Origin: Caenorhabditis elegans
Taxonomy: Eukaryota; Nematoda; Chromadorea; Rhabditida; Rhabditidae
Direction: 5' to 3'
Assembly: GCF_000002985.6 (NCBI RefSeq)
Contig: NC_003284.9
Span: 8,184,001 to 8,248,000 of the forward strand
DNA: 64,000 nucleotides
Both the position numbers and the translations under genes were made by a program. Positions 1-13,600 of the stretch are shown in pieces; the first letter of the stretch is position 1, and every line of letters starts with the position of its first letter. The notes under the pieces are model-generated. The model searched no databases, was not told the origin of the DNA, and was given only the letters and a program-made list of their open reading frames with translations.

Positions 1-106
1 TTGCACTTATTTTGTATCTAAAGGAAGCCTATCAATTGAAGGTTATTTGTCTTAAATTTTAGTTTTCGGCCATATTAGAAAGAATATGAGGGGAAGTTAA
101 ATAATT

Positions 107-530
107 CGAGGAAGTACGAGAAAACTTGACTGATAAACGGAAAAAAGCCCGCATGGGGTGGGGCCTATTTTAGAACTTCGTGACGGTTGGCTATTTCCGC
201 CCATTTTTTGGTTTGTTTTTTAAGTCTACGGTTGAAAAATTGAAAAATAAATTTAAATTGGCGGCAACGATACTACGCGCTGAATCCTGATCGACGCGAA
301 GACACAAAACAGTAAAAATGTGTAATTTTCATTGATGGCCAATTCAGTGCGTTATATCGTTGCCGCCGATTTAAATTTATGTTTCAATTTTCTAACCGTT
401 ACATAGAAAATGAACAAAAAACTCATCATAAGGATAAATATGAATAAATAAATGAATAAATAAAATTCCTCCCATGTGGGCTTTTTTGCGTTTTTCGGTC
501 AAATTTTCTTGAACTTCCTCGAATTTTTTT
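107..530. repeat. Foldback (long inverted repeat) element
   Basis: The outer arms (about 107-160 and 468-530) are imperfect reverse complements sharing an ATTCGAGGAAGT core and an AAAAAAGCCC core. The inner arms (about 246-287 and 340-380) are also reverse complements, sharing GGCGGCAACGAT and a TTTAAATT core. Two nested pairs of arms make this a foldback DNA element, probably a non-autonomous transposon. No coding capacity is seen. I do not assign it to a named family. Confidence 0.75.
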
Positions 531-660
531 ACAGTCTTTCAAATGTAATGTAGATAAATTATTTATTTTTGGATGAGAAAACATCATTTTTTATTGAAAC
601 TTGGAAAAAATGGACTGACCTCGTGAAAGAATTTTTTCAAGTATTTTCATTCCTTCTAAT

Positions 661-808
661 GGGGTTATTCAAGTAATGTCGGAAAATTAAAAAGTGTAGA
701 AAAATTACGTCACAACTGTATTCAAGTATATAAAAACATGTATTTAAATACATTTGTGACGTCACAAATGTATTTAAATACATTTTGCTACATTACTTGA
801 ATAAGCCC
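661..808. mobile_element. Short inverted-repeat (MITE-like) element, 148 bp
   Basis: The left end GGGGTTATTCAAGTAATGT (661-679) matches the reverse complement of the right end (790-808) at 18 of 19 positions. The centre is itself palindromic around TGTGACGTCACA, flanked by ATGTATTTAAATACAT-type arms. A 15-base copy of the left end recurs at 10592-10606, which supports a dispersed family. There is no open reading frame, so it would be non-autonomous. Confidence 0.75.
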
Positions 809-1031
809 ATAAATTTCAAACGATTGCGATCATTATTCAAGTGTTTACAAATAACGTTTGCTTTGTACAAAAATATTGAAATTTCCAATAAAAATTATGA
901 AAAAAAACATTTTGAAAAAGGTAGAATGTTTCATTTACTGTTTTTTTTTTGGAATTATAATTGATTTCGTTTTTTGAAAAATAGTTTTGAATGCAGAAAA
1001 ACCACTTTTGTTCATGAATACTAAAACTTAC

Positions 1032-1116
1032 AGCATGGTGCATCTAAATCGCACTCTTTTAGATGTCTCATAGCTATTTTTGCTTTTTCGGTCAGTAGTT
1101 TAACAAATCCAGTCAT
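1032..1116 (-). CDS. First coding exon of a gene continuing past the left edge (partial)
   Basis: The exon runs from an ATG at 1116 to a strong donor (GTAAGTTTT) after 1032. It encodes 28 residues plus one base, beginning MTGFVKLLTEKAKIAMRHLK and ending CDLDAPC, a charged and probably helical segment. A TTTTCAG acceptor lies just upstream of the ATG, which suits trans-splicing or a 5' UTR intron. No convincing second exon was found between 1 and 1031, so the rest should lie left of the window. It follows the ubiquitin-ligase gene on the same strand after about 520 bp, so it could be the second gene of an operon. I do not recognise the protein. Confidence 0.45.
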
Positions 1117-1636
1117 CGTTGCCTATACAGTCTGAAAACCTTGTAACATTGTTAAGAGAGAACTAAACAAAATTAAGTTTTCAATTAAAATCAATATATT
1201 TTACAAAAAAATATAGAGAACATTAAAAAATGAATGTAATGAAGAGATGATGACTTGTATTTGAATTTGGATTCCAATACTGTCAGACAAGAAAAATTGA
1301 AACAAGTGTAAACAGGTTAACATGAGAAATTGACGAGATTGACTTTGAAACACTTTTTGGCAATCACAACATAAACACACGTCGTGGCTAGCAGTAAAGA
1401 GGGAGAAAAAGTACTGTACGAAAAAAATACCGCATAGAGTTGTTGTTGATGTTTTTGTTATTGGACAATAAGGAGAAAATTTGGAATGGAAAAGATGGAA
1501 AAGATGGGGAAAGGGAGAAAATTGCAGGGTTATGAGAAGAAATGACTAGTTGAAGCACGTTGAGACAACTGGAAGGAACATAAATGACATAGAGTGATGT
1601 TTTTTATACAGAATGAAAAAAAAGAACGCGATGTTA
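1117..1636. other. Intergenic spacer downstream of the RBR ligase
   Basis: AT-rich spacer between the ligase stop codon and the partial gene. I see no coding exon or clear structured element. It would hold the ligase 3' UTR and any intercistronic signal. Confidence 0.5.
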
Positions 1637-4600
1637 TTATTTCGTTTTGTTGAACCAATTACTGAATATTCCAAAACGTCGCTTCTTTTTTTTCTGACTT
1701 CTGGATGAAGAACTTGTCGACACACTGTCATCGCCAGCATTCTCACCGTTCGCCTCAAGTTCTGTCGGGCTACGTGGCGCGGCGACAGTAATTCCAGCCT
1801 CCGAAGGAGCGTTGCTCATATTTTGAACAATTTCTGGTTTCGACAAATTCGAGAGTCCCTGCCTGTTCACCGTGTTACCGGTGTTGAGGTTGACTGGGAA
1901 CGTGGCTACTGTATGCACACTCTTCCCGCTTCCTGATCTTCGGAGCTTGCTACTTGGTCGCGTTGAAGGTCTAGAAACACTTTCAAATAATTTTAGACTA
2001 AAGAATGCAATAGCGGAGAAAAAAATGTTCAAGTTAAACATTTTTACTTATTTTCACCTTTGCTCTTGCTTTCACTAAATGTATTTTGAAGATGATGTAC
2101 AAGAAAAGTACTGCAAATTAAATCGAAAAACGTTTTTTAAAAATATTACCTTTCCAAAATTCATTTACAGTGATCGCATTAAAAAATCAATATTACACTC
2201 CGCCTGTAGGTTTTTTTGCACATTTCAACATAAAATCTACTGAATTTCTGATATTTTTGTTTAAAATCCAAAAAAATCAATAGCTAAAATTCGTTTTAAA
2301 AAAACTGTTGCTTGAAATGATCGAAATTTGTGATTATAATACTTCATATTTCAGTATAACACTTTTTTCACAAACATCTTATTCTCGAAAACTTCCTCCT
2401 ACAACATTTAACATTCAAATTTTCGCAACTCACTCATAAGGTGTCTCTTGAGGTGCGTCAGTGGCTACCATTTGCTTCATATTATCAAGCCAGCTACGAA
2501 TTTTGAATAAATCGATGGGATCGATATTCACACTTCCAGAGCTGCGCATTGCAGGTGGTGAATTGATCAGCAACGCAGCACCTTCTTCGGTGAAAAGAAG
2601 CCCATCGTCGTCGCGCTCTTCAAAATTTGAAGGGGTTGGGTAAATAATTAGATTTGGTACACTTTATATATATTTTTCAATGCATTCTCATTTCAAGTTT
2701 GTTACGCGAACTCAACTGCGGCATTGCGATTTTATGTAGCTCACAAGAATAAAAAATTTCAATTTAACATAATTTTGTTAAAATAGAACAGAATGGCGGA
2801 ACAACAAAAATTTTAATTAACTAGAAAAACAATTCAAAGAGAACGGAGAAAGTTTGATTAGGTTTGTTATATTCTAAAAAAATGCGTGTGCGCAATCGAG
2901 AAGCGTCACAAATGTCACCTAAATTTTGTTTTCTTGGAATTATATTTTGTGACGTTGAATGTAAAATTATAAGGAATTAATGACAAACTCTAAAAGTTAT
3001 ATAGACTTAAATCTTGTCATATGACCACTTTCAGGTATGTTCCGTAAAATTCGATATAAAACCAGAGCGTGCGTCAAGTCCTAATACAGTAATTCCCATT
3101 TTGGTATGATAATCGCATTTTTGAAGTAAATAGTTTTTTTTTAACCTATTCTTTAAAAATCGATTATTACACCTAATTTGGCATCATGTTTGGACATGCT
3201 GATTTTTCGTTTTCTTAGTGATATTTTATGAAGAAGAAAGCTCCAAGAAACCTCAACAAAGTACCAGCAAATTTCACTGGAAACGTCAAAAAGCTGAAAA
3301 AATAAAATAATTATTAGCTAAAGGTTAGCTAAGGTTGCTCATATATTTTTAATAAAAAATAGACCCACTCTTTGGGGGATTAGAAAAACTTTGGTTTTGT
3401 TGAATTTATGCATTTATTTTTGTGCATATTGAAGTTGTTTTGTACTTATTTTACATCAATTATTTGATTGAGTTAATCATAAAAAACAGAATCCAGACCC
3501 TTTTTAAGGCAGTTTTGCATCTAACAACGTCATTACACAAAAGTAAGCATCAAAATATAATGTTAAGTTTTTTTGGTTCCTCTTTAGGAATCATACAAAA
3601 TTATGTTAAATCAAAAATTCACGATGAATCTCAAATATCTTAATTGTAAAGCCGTTTGTGACATTCGGCAATTTGAGAATTATTCGGTTTTCACAAAAAA
3701 TTGAAACTATCAATTATATGTCGACATCATCATACATTCTTCAAAAACTATCAAATCCTGTGTCCAGAAACCAAGAGCGTAAAACTTTAAAGGTCGATGT
3801 AGAATGAAGATGGGAGGCAGGAAAAGTGCTGCTATACTCGCAGCGCCGACTCCGCCCAATCAAAAACGAGCCTCGGAGCTAGTCAGAGACCTTCACGACG
3901 GACTCTGCCTCGAGTATTGGACAGAAGTGCGAGACGAAGAGCTCAGAAACAAACAACATTGACCATGGACACGGAAAATGTCGCGTATTACAAACTTGAA
4001 ATGAAAAGCAGCAATTTATATTCGGTTTCGAATTAGTTGAACGAATATTTTTTGCCAAAAATGAAGAACATACCAATCACACACCCACGATGTATGGAAG
4101 ACGACGAAAGTTTTGGTCCTTTGATATGATGGACTGCGGAAGACGTCGATGGTTGGTCATCACTTCCACCTTGCTCGTCTGAAAAATTTTACAGATTGTG
4201 GGATTTGTTCCTATTTCCAAATACCGTGATCATCGTCATTCTCCTGATGGTGTTGTTTCTCGGCATACTTTGTCAATATCATGTGCCTGTACATGCTTTC
4301 GCTCATGCTCTTCGTATCCATCACGGAGCCGGCAAGAGCTTTGGTGCTTGATTGTTCATCATTCAAAGAAGTCACCTCATGTCCCGAGCATAAGGTGTGT
4401 ACACTCTGGAATTAGGCATAATTACAGCGTTTTGTCTACGATTGGAAAGTGCAGACTAGCAAGGGAATCTAATGTAAAGGACATATCAAAAGCCTCCGCA
4501 TTTTAAAACTTAACATTAACCGAACTTCTATCTTTGTAAGAACAATTCGAATAGATGTTTTGGGAAATCTAACTTAATCATCGAAATTTGTGATGATTAC

Positions 4601-7600
4601 ATGGTTACAAACTTTCGCAATTAGTGTGTGTTCTAGAGTGGTAAAAATCTGTCTAAATTAAGCTCTGACGTATTCTCAACATGAGTGCAAATTTTGTTCA
4701 GATTAAAACACTCAACGAGGTTGTCCTCAGAAACAAGAAACTAGTTATAAATTTTGAAAATATAAACCATACATACCTTATCGTCATAGTGATGAGACCC
4801 GGCCATTGCTTTTACGCTTGCCTCCTCGTAATTGACCCGTTCACCTGAAATGTCGATGTCCTTCAAGACTTTGGGAAAGTGACTAGTAACTGGAAAATTA
4901 TGGTGTTTGGCTTAGTCAACTTGGCTAGCGTCTATGTTATATATATAAATCGCCTTACTCTCATCAATTTGCAGTATTCTTCATTGCAAATACAAAGATA
5001 ATTTGCGATGTGTCTTTGCAGTGTTGGCATTATGGATGCACAATTCACACTTAGTCAACAAAATAAAGCACAATGCAAATACTGCAATTTGTGGACGTCC
5101 CCAAAAGAGGCCGCCCGTGCACTCGCGCTGGCCTACAAACCCTTCGATACGGGTGGTGGAGCACAAACGGAAAGCGTCTAAGAACGGCGCTAGCGCCGTT
5201 AAAAACAGCAAACCGCAATTTGCACAAAAATGTTTAAGAATGTCAAAAAAAAATGTTAGGGTTTTTTTAATCCATATCGAACAAGAGTTCAATTCTACCA
5301 CAAGGACAACATTTTATTTTCGGCCTTTAGTACAGGAATACCGGAGGATGGAAGATGAGGATGACGTAGATCCTCGGTGAGTCTGACTTAATTGTTTGTT
5401 TGTTTTCTGGCTTTTTTTTCTTTTTTTTTGTAAAAAAAATTGTAAAACAGTTTGACCGTGTGGCAGAATTGAACTCATCCCTGCGAATTAATCTTGTAAT
5501 TGTTTTATCAGCGTAATATCTATTTTTGTTGAAAGTAGTAGTTCTAATGTTGAGCACATTCAGAAAAAATTTTGTAGCTGGGCAAGAAGTATCTTGATAA
5601 TTTAAAAGTTTCAATGAATTGTGGTTTCAGTTTTTTTTGGAATCATTCAGAAATTTGAAACAGTTATAAAAGTTTGCAAGCTTCTAATTCTCACACCTTT
5701 ATTTTAGAAGTAATTCTAATAAATTTGTCTATTTTAATCCTAACTTTCTGCGTAAATTTTGATGATAAATTTTGTGTTTCATTTTTTCAGTGTTTCTCCC
5801 AATTCGTACCCGACTCCAAACTAGTTCTCCTTCCTTTTGGGTAATATCTGGTTTTCATCTCACGTGGCATTGACAGAATCGACGGATCAATGGACACAAT
5901 GTCTTCCCGTTTGGACGCATCCGTCATGAATTGAGATAAGTCGACAGGAGCACTAGCTGAAATGACTGGATTGAGAGTTGAGAAGAGAACGATTGAATGA
6001 TGGGACGTTTGAAGATGGAGGGCACACAATAAGAGACCGCGAGCGCAAAAACAATTTTCTCGTCCATCTTATTGCCTCAAACGTCTTATTTAGTCATCTG
6101 CCCCTAAATCGGGGTAGACCACTGCGCGCCCTGAAAGAAGAGAGCTCCGAACGAATAAATTACACACCTCCCGGTGTTCCGTACAATTGCTCTTCGTCGA
6201 TATCTGCCAGCGCGAGAGACGAGTCGGAAGACGAAAGACCACATCCACCATTACGGCAAAGTGACAGGGGGACGACCCCGTAGACGTAAGCCAGCATAAT
6301 GGGGACTCCAACACCTGAACTTTTGCAGAGGGGTCTAAGGAATAGGGGTGTTGTGAGTTACTATAAAAACATATCAATTGCTAAAAAACTTGAAACTGTG
6401 AAAAAGCTGTGAATAAACATTTCAATATTATACCTTTAAAAAGACCCATGATAGAAGTTTTTAAACAACGAAACACTAACACGGAACAATTTTGTCTGCC
6501 CATAATAAACTTGCAAAATTAGTTGCCTCTTCCGTTCCAACAAAACTATGGTTTTACGTTCTCAATTAATTTCTGATGTCCTCATGACTCACCGACTGCC
6601 ATCACTGCCATCACGGGACTAACAACTAGCGATCCTACAACACACGTAGCGGTGAGAAAACGCCGTTTTGTCTTTGATTTGTACTTGAATCGTTGATGCA
6701 CTTTTCTGCCCACAAAAACTGGCACACCAAACACAATTCCGGGAATTGAGAGGCCGGCAATCAAGGCGATTCCCACTGGAGCACCTATGAGAGTTCCTAA
6801 AAATTGAATACATATTATTTCAAAAAAAAAAAAGAAAAAAATCCAAACAATTCTTAATAATTTTAAGTAGACTTCAAATTCTTCATTAGCTATTCAGTTT
6901 TTAATTTTTAAAGAATACAAATTTAAAACTTCAAATTTCCTTACAAATTTTTCAATTTGATAGTGTAAGATCATTTATATCAATGAAAAGCACAGAAATA
7001 ATTCCATTTCAGGTTTTATGAATATGAATTTTTTTTCTGTTCCATCTTTAAAAAATTTGTCAAGAACTTTCATAAAAACGGACCAAGTTGCCAGAGTAGC
7101 TTCTTTTTCCTCGTCCATGGCTTTTTTCCCCAAAACGTGCATCCCGTTGGGCTCAAGTAATGCAAATCTGAGATTTCCTTAAGACAAAGCCAGCAAAACT
7201 CTGCATTGCACATTGTGCACACCATGTGATTACACGATCCATCATCCATCTTCACAATATACGTCTTGCAGCGCGGGCACGCTTTTACATCTCCAGCTGA
7301 AAATCAAAAATTGTGCATAAATTTTTATAATTAGAAATCACTAACGCTTGAGTGTTGAGTCGGCGCTCTGATGGAAACCTGTGCGCATAATCTCTTCGAA
7401 TGCCAACCCGCGACTTTTTCGCTTTTCGGGTCGACGAGCTTCATCACAAGTTTGATTAGAGTGCCATTCGCGTTTACAATGGTAGCAGAATAACGTCCCA
7501 CAATCTGGACGTTGACATTTTAGTTGCGGACATGCTGCACACTTGGTCGCAATGAAGACAAACCTGAAATTATTGTTTACATATGTTTTTTTTTTTCAAA

Positions 7601-10600
7601 AAATATATATAGATTTTACAATAAAGAGTTTCCGAAAACTATCTAGAGACTTCTATTGAAGTTATAATAGCCGGAAATTCAGATCTCATACTTGTGTACT
7701 TTGTAGCTTGGAAAGGAATCAAAAAGGAACTCCAATATGACGGAACAGTATTAAAAAAAGTTTTTGGTGAGCATAATTTGTGTATTTGAATTTGGAGTAG
7801 CGTAATTTGTTTTTTGCTCAGGTAGATCCAAGAATATTACTCGAAAAACTAGCTAAACTGGTGATAATTTTTTTTTTAAATTTCAATATCAATTTTAATA
7901 GCACATTTTGAAATATTCTTTAATTAAGGCACATTTGCCTTAAGATGCACAACTGTTTGTGATGCATTTTTAAATGTTTTATGGAGGTCCAACGTTTCGA
8001 AAAAACCTAATCTTAAAAAATCTGCTAAAAATCTTTAATTTTGGTTACTTTTCCTTGTTGCAGCGGTCCAAAATTGACTTTGTTTGAATTATCATCTTTC
8101 AATGCATAATGCAGGTCGTCTATCTCACGTTATTTTGTTGAGCAAAATTGCAAAAATTAACTTGAAGATTCTATTCTTTATTTGAAGACAAAGGAACAGT
8201 AACTTCCAAGGTGTTCTCCATTTTTTATAAATAATCAACTCACCCGCAATCCGGTGCTGGGCACCAACGTGCATCCGCTTCAGTCATGAGGTAACGACGG
8301 AGACTAAATGCTTCATACTTTTCAATAAGTGTTGGAATGTCCCCAATAAGCATTCTGTAATAGTTTTATTGTACATTTTTGACATTTTCTTTCTAGAATT
8401 GTAGACGACTCACTTAATATCATTAGGATGCAAATATGATGAACATTCTGGACATGGAACTTCAACCCGATTTTCTGTGATCGACAATTCGACGTACTGA
8501 AATAAAAAATTACACAATAAAAGAGATTGAGATACAACGACTCACTTGTCTAAGGCACGCCCTGCAACTCCGATGTTGGCATCCCTTCAATTTTGGAAAC
8601 GCGCTGCCTGGCATTTTTGCAGCACAAAGTGGACACTCTTTCATTTTGCCTTTCCCCTAAAATAATAAAAGTATACAGTGAAAAAATCAGAATTTTTTTA
8701 CTTTCACCAAAAAATTTCAATCAACTTAACCGGTTGAGTGGGTTGAGACACCGATAATGCGATAATTTCCTTTTTGACACACTCGAAAAGTTCGGAAACA
8801 AACTTGAATGCGTTGGAAATTGGAAAATGCTTTTTGTTGTAATTCTAAAGTGCAAATGTGTTTTGACTTTTGTAAATAGTGAAAATTTAAATTTCATTTT
8901 TAAACGTCTAGATGAATAATTTTTGCTGAAGTTGAAAAATTGAAGAATTGAACTATTCAATAGGGTCTCACATCAAAATTTCTTACCATTGCTCGATCGA
9001 AATTAATTTAAATTTTGATTTTATTTTTTTTTGTTAACTTTTAATAACTTTTTTCTACATAACGTTAATTTTTCAAATTTTTGTAAAAACATTTTAGTCT
9101 CTTATGGAGCCTCCCACTTCAGTAATCCTTACCTTTTTCCCAACTTCTGACGGTGTTTTTGGAGTGTCAGGCAGTGACTGTGACAGTTGTTTTTCGTCCG
9201 ACTGCTCCTCGTCATCTTGATTCCGCGAGGAGAGCAGCATCTCAGCACAAGTCTCACCGGCTTCACTGTCCATTCCGGAACCAGTATCGCTACCACGGTA
9301 ACTGCAAATTACGTTCATTATCAGACATATTTAATTGACCGAAAGTATCAACTAATCGATACGTGTTATCAGTGAAGCAATCACGAGTTCCACGTGTTCT
9401 TGTAACTAGAAATCAAAACATTGGAGATGCGGCATATACGGAGGGAAGAAAAAGCATCTGATTTCGGTTCTCTCGGAAACGAAATAAATGGAAATGAAGA
9501 ACATCAATCAAATCGCGCTGAACAGTGTCACATACAAAATGTCATGCAAATGGGGGGAATAAGAGAAAAACGTTTCCTCTTTTTTTCTTTCTATGAATAT
9601 GTTTGTCGCGGTTTTTGGTTTTCATTGTTGCAAAAACGCATTGCTGATAGAGATAATGTTATGCAAATTGCTGTGGTCAGTTTAATACAGTTTGTAAATC
9701 AGCAAACACATGTTTGGGGGATGAGGATAAACTACTTCAAATAGTTTTTATTTAGTTGTATGCATCATTAATTAATACTGGAGTATTGTCAGTGAGGTGA
9801 ATGTTTTCAGTTACTCCAATGGGGCTAAAACGAAAAAATATCATTGTAACATTTTTCAAGAACATGCTAAAATATTATTATTATTACTAAGTATTGGAGG
9901 GTGACCTAAAATGTTCTCATTTCTAAAAGTGATATATTCACTTATGTTTGTTTTTTTATTTGAATATTATAAATGTTCTAACTAGCAACAATGTTCAATT
10001 TCACGTAAAATGTCGGCATTTAATGAAAATTTTGCACTTTACCTACTTTAATTGAAACTTATGACAAACCTAAATAGTTTTGAAATTTTCACTGATGATT
10101 TTTATTAATGTTGGAATACTATGAGTGTAACAATTCATGCCAAATCCCGCAATAACTTGAATTTTGAAAAAAGCTCTTGTGTAGGTGAATTCTAGGTTTA
10201 TTGGAAAAATGTGAAATAAAAGCGTTTACTAAATATTTTCTAAAATACCATAAACTACCATAATGTGAATTTTTATACACATTTTTCATGTTGCAAAATT
10301 TATTCTTAAAACTATTAAAATATCAATTTGTGAGTTTTTGTTTCTATACATGAACATGTAAGCTTATTTGACGTAATCTAAAAATCTTCCACAAATTTTA
10401 TATTACAAAAAAAAATTTTTATTACAAAAAGAAAAGTTCGGAGCTATTCAAAAAACACGCACTTGTCAAAGTTTGGCTACATTTAAGTTCAGACTAAACC
10501 AGGTATTATCTCTAAATTATAGTGATTAAGGATCAAAAAGAAAACAGCTAAAGTACTTCTACAATTTATCACAATGAAATATGATTCAAGTGGGGTTATT

Positions 10601-13600
10601 CAAGTACTATAAACATTTTTGTCAATGTTTATGCAATAAAAAACAACTCACCGTTTTGATGATATTGACCCGGAGACGTTGCTGCGTACGTCGCTGCTGG
10701 AAACGCTTGTCATGGCGACGTGACCAGCGTTGTCGTCGCTGTATGACCAACCCGAGCGAGATCTGAAATGTGGCATGAAATCAGAAGAGGCTTGATGATT
10801 TGGAAAAAAGAACATTCATTCAAAGAGAGGAAACATGAAATAGATAACTGTGTCACGGGATACTTTCGAAACAAATTCCTAACACAGCTGAGTCAGAAAA
10901 TTGTTCAATTTGAATGTGATCATACAATATTTACTTTCCATTTAAAACTGTATACTACAATGTAACAATTATTTTTTGCTGTCAAAAAAATTTAAAGTTT
11001 CTGGAAAAATATTGTATTTTTGATGAAAAAGTGATCTATAAAAAATGTTACTTAATACTTTATTAAACAGCGCTATATACAAAGTCTCAAATTGCGAAAA
11101 TTCAAGTTCAATCCTCAAACTACAAAAAGGTACACGCGAGGTAAAAAAACAAAATATACCTTTCTAATGTTGAAAAAAAAGCAACCTACTGGTTTTTTAC
11201 TCTGCTAGTATAAGTTCAATAAGATTAATTATTTTAATAAATTTTCGATGTTTCCTTTTATACGAGAAAAAGAAGTGAAAAAAAATTAACACATTTCTTT
11301 ACTACCACTTCTTATCAGCCCGCTTTGTGATAGAAAGTGAAGCAAACAGGTGGAAGGTATTTGGAGATACTTATGAAATTTTCAGAAATATTTCTTGCTT
11401 GCAAAATGTGAAAATAGAGAATTAGGAAATAAAAAAAGTGAAAGAAGGGTGGGTCGAGTCATTTTGTTTGCAGTGTGGGAGATCGAAAAAACACATACAG
11501 AGAGTATACATATAAAAAATAGACAAAAAAATAAACGAACGAGAGATGGAAAGTTATAGAGAAACAGACATTGTTTTTTTGGTGATGAAGGCGAACTACG
11601 CGAAGACGAAGACTGAAGAATAGGTAAGTTTGAAAATCACAGTTTTCTTTTGTGGAAATTGTTGGGAGAAAACAAATTATTCACAGAGGTTGTAGTGTGA
11701 ATGGGGGCTAAATACTGTTTTAAATAATTTTTGAAACCGCCTTCTGAGATCGATTCAAGCTTAAGAAACATAATCGCATTTAAACCAAGATAAGTTAGAA
11801 AGTCAAAAACACCCGGTTTTCTATTTTAAATTTGTACTGTCCTGGTAAACGCGTGAAATGATCGTTCACAAAAATACGTAATTCGAAAAATTCAACCGTT
11901 GAGTTTTATGAGAATACATGCCAACTTTGGCGGTCATTAAACAAAAAACTGAAATGAAAAAATGAATATACATCATAATTATCTAATTATTTTTAACGGA
12001 CAGTTCATCTGAATTATGGATCTTGAAAAACATGTTTAATCTAACATTTAAAAAACTAGAAAAAAACGCCATTACAATTGCGCGTTTTGCAATTTCTTAG
12101 AATCCAAACATCTTTGGAAAACAAAACCCAAGTGTGTGGTGCGAAAGTAAGCTGATGTTGTAAATATGAGATAAAATGTCAGGAAAAATTTGTCATTGTC
12201 AGGTGATTTTTGCTTCTGAGCGTTCACTCAACAAAACCAACAATTGTGAGAGTTGTGTTCTCCACACATCACAAAATAGGAAACTAGTCGACAAACTATT
12301 CTTAGCTCTTCTTCTTTTACCTTCGAAATGCCAGACAGTTTTAGCAAAATCTTAGAACTTGCTCGCGCAAAGTTTGCATGATTCAAACACCTCGTAAAAA
12401 GAGAAGCATACAAAAATCAAAGAAAAACGAATGAAAGAATAAAAAAACGTTCACTTGAGGGCTCATTCGTTGTCGCCGATAATATTACTTATTGCAAATG
12501 TTTGGTATAAAAGAGTAAGGAGGGTGAACTGAGTGTGAGAGATGGTTGCAAATAGGAAGGAACAAACCGCCAAAGAACAAATAGTGTGTGTGGCGTGTAT
12601 GTGAATGTCTCTACTCTTTTCCTCGCAGTTTGCCCCGGGGAGAGGACAAAAAGAAAGACGGAAAATCTCAAAAATGATAGAAAAATAGTAAGGAGAGTGA
12701 TTGTGCCAAACCGATACATGATTTTTGTTTTTCCAAGTTTTAAAATATTTTTTCTTATGATTCAAATGGATCTTTTTGTAAGGTTTAAAAATTAAAACAT
12801 TTTTTTACAAATACGAACTTGTATATTATCCGCCCGCATTAAAAAAATACTCTCACTTTCCTTAATTTCTATGTACATTTAAATAAACGTGTTATTAATT
12901 TTTATCGTGGAATGGAATTTTTTAAGCCCGAGAATTGAAAAATAATCTGTAAGTTTTTTATATTAAAAAATTCCTTTTAAGATTGCGGCCTTCTATTACA
13001 CAGAAACTGATGTTCATAATAATAAAATCAATTGAAGATAATATTTATGTATTTTCTAGTACCTAACTCACGTTGGGAATATAAGTACAAAAGATAGTAC
13101 ACGACTGAGAGGAAAGAGGAAGAAAAGGAAATGAAGTTGATTGGAAAAGTGCGCACGGCCCTAAAGTGTCTGAAAATGTCTTTTGGTCTTTTCTTTTCGA
13201 AAAAGAGTTTCAAAAACGTTATGAAAATTGAAACGAAGAAGATACAGAGTGAAGAGGACTAGACTACTTGCAGTTTTCCGTGTAAAAAGAAGTTAAACGC
13301 GAACCATGTGCAGTGGAATTATTTTTAATGAAGAACTTAAAGCTTTAAATTTATTCAAATGAGTTTTTTTTTATTGCAAAAAAAAGAAGTTTATAGTGAT
13401 TGATCAGGCTACAGACACGTTTTTTTGGGGATTTCTGGCAAATTTTACGAGGTAGAGGCTTAATCCAGGTTGAAATAGTTTTGGGAAAAAAATTAATAAA
13501 AATTAGAACTTTCGTAAACTTTTTACAGTTATATTTGGTCAGTAGTACCCTTTTTCTGATAATTTAAAGCAAATCCCACAAAAAAATCCACCTTTTAATA

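Noticed and set aside
3896..3945. Possible extra ligase exon between 4074 and 2617
   Set aside because: One frame fits the phases, but the donor (GTCTCT) and acceptor (TTTCTGAG) are poor and the peptide is unlike its neighbours. Direct splicing keeps phase without it.
9421..9744. 107-codon plus-strand open frame
   Set aside because: It lies in an intron of the minus-strand ligase, has no splice signals or recognised domain, and the reading opens on a TTG rather than an ATG.
11587..11625. ATG followed by a short frame and a GTAAGT donor on the plus strand
   Set aside because: The frame meets a TAG exactly at the donor, and it lies within the ligase intron on the opposite strand.
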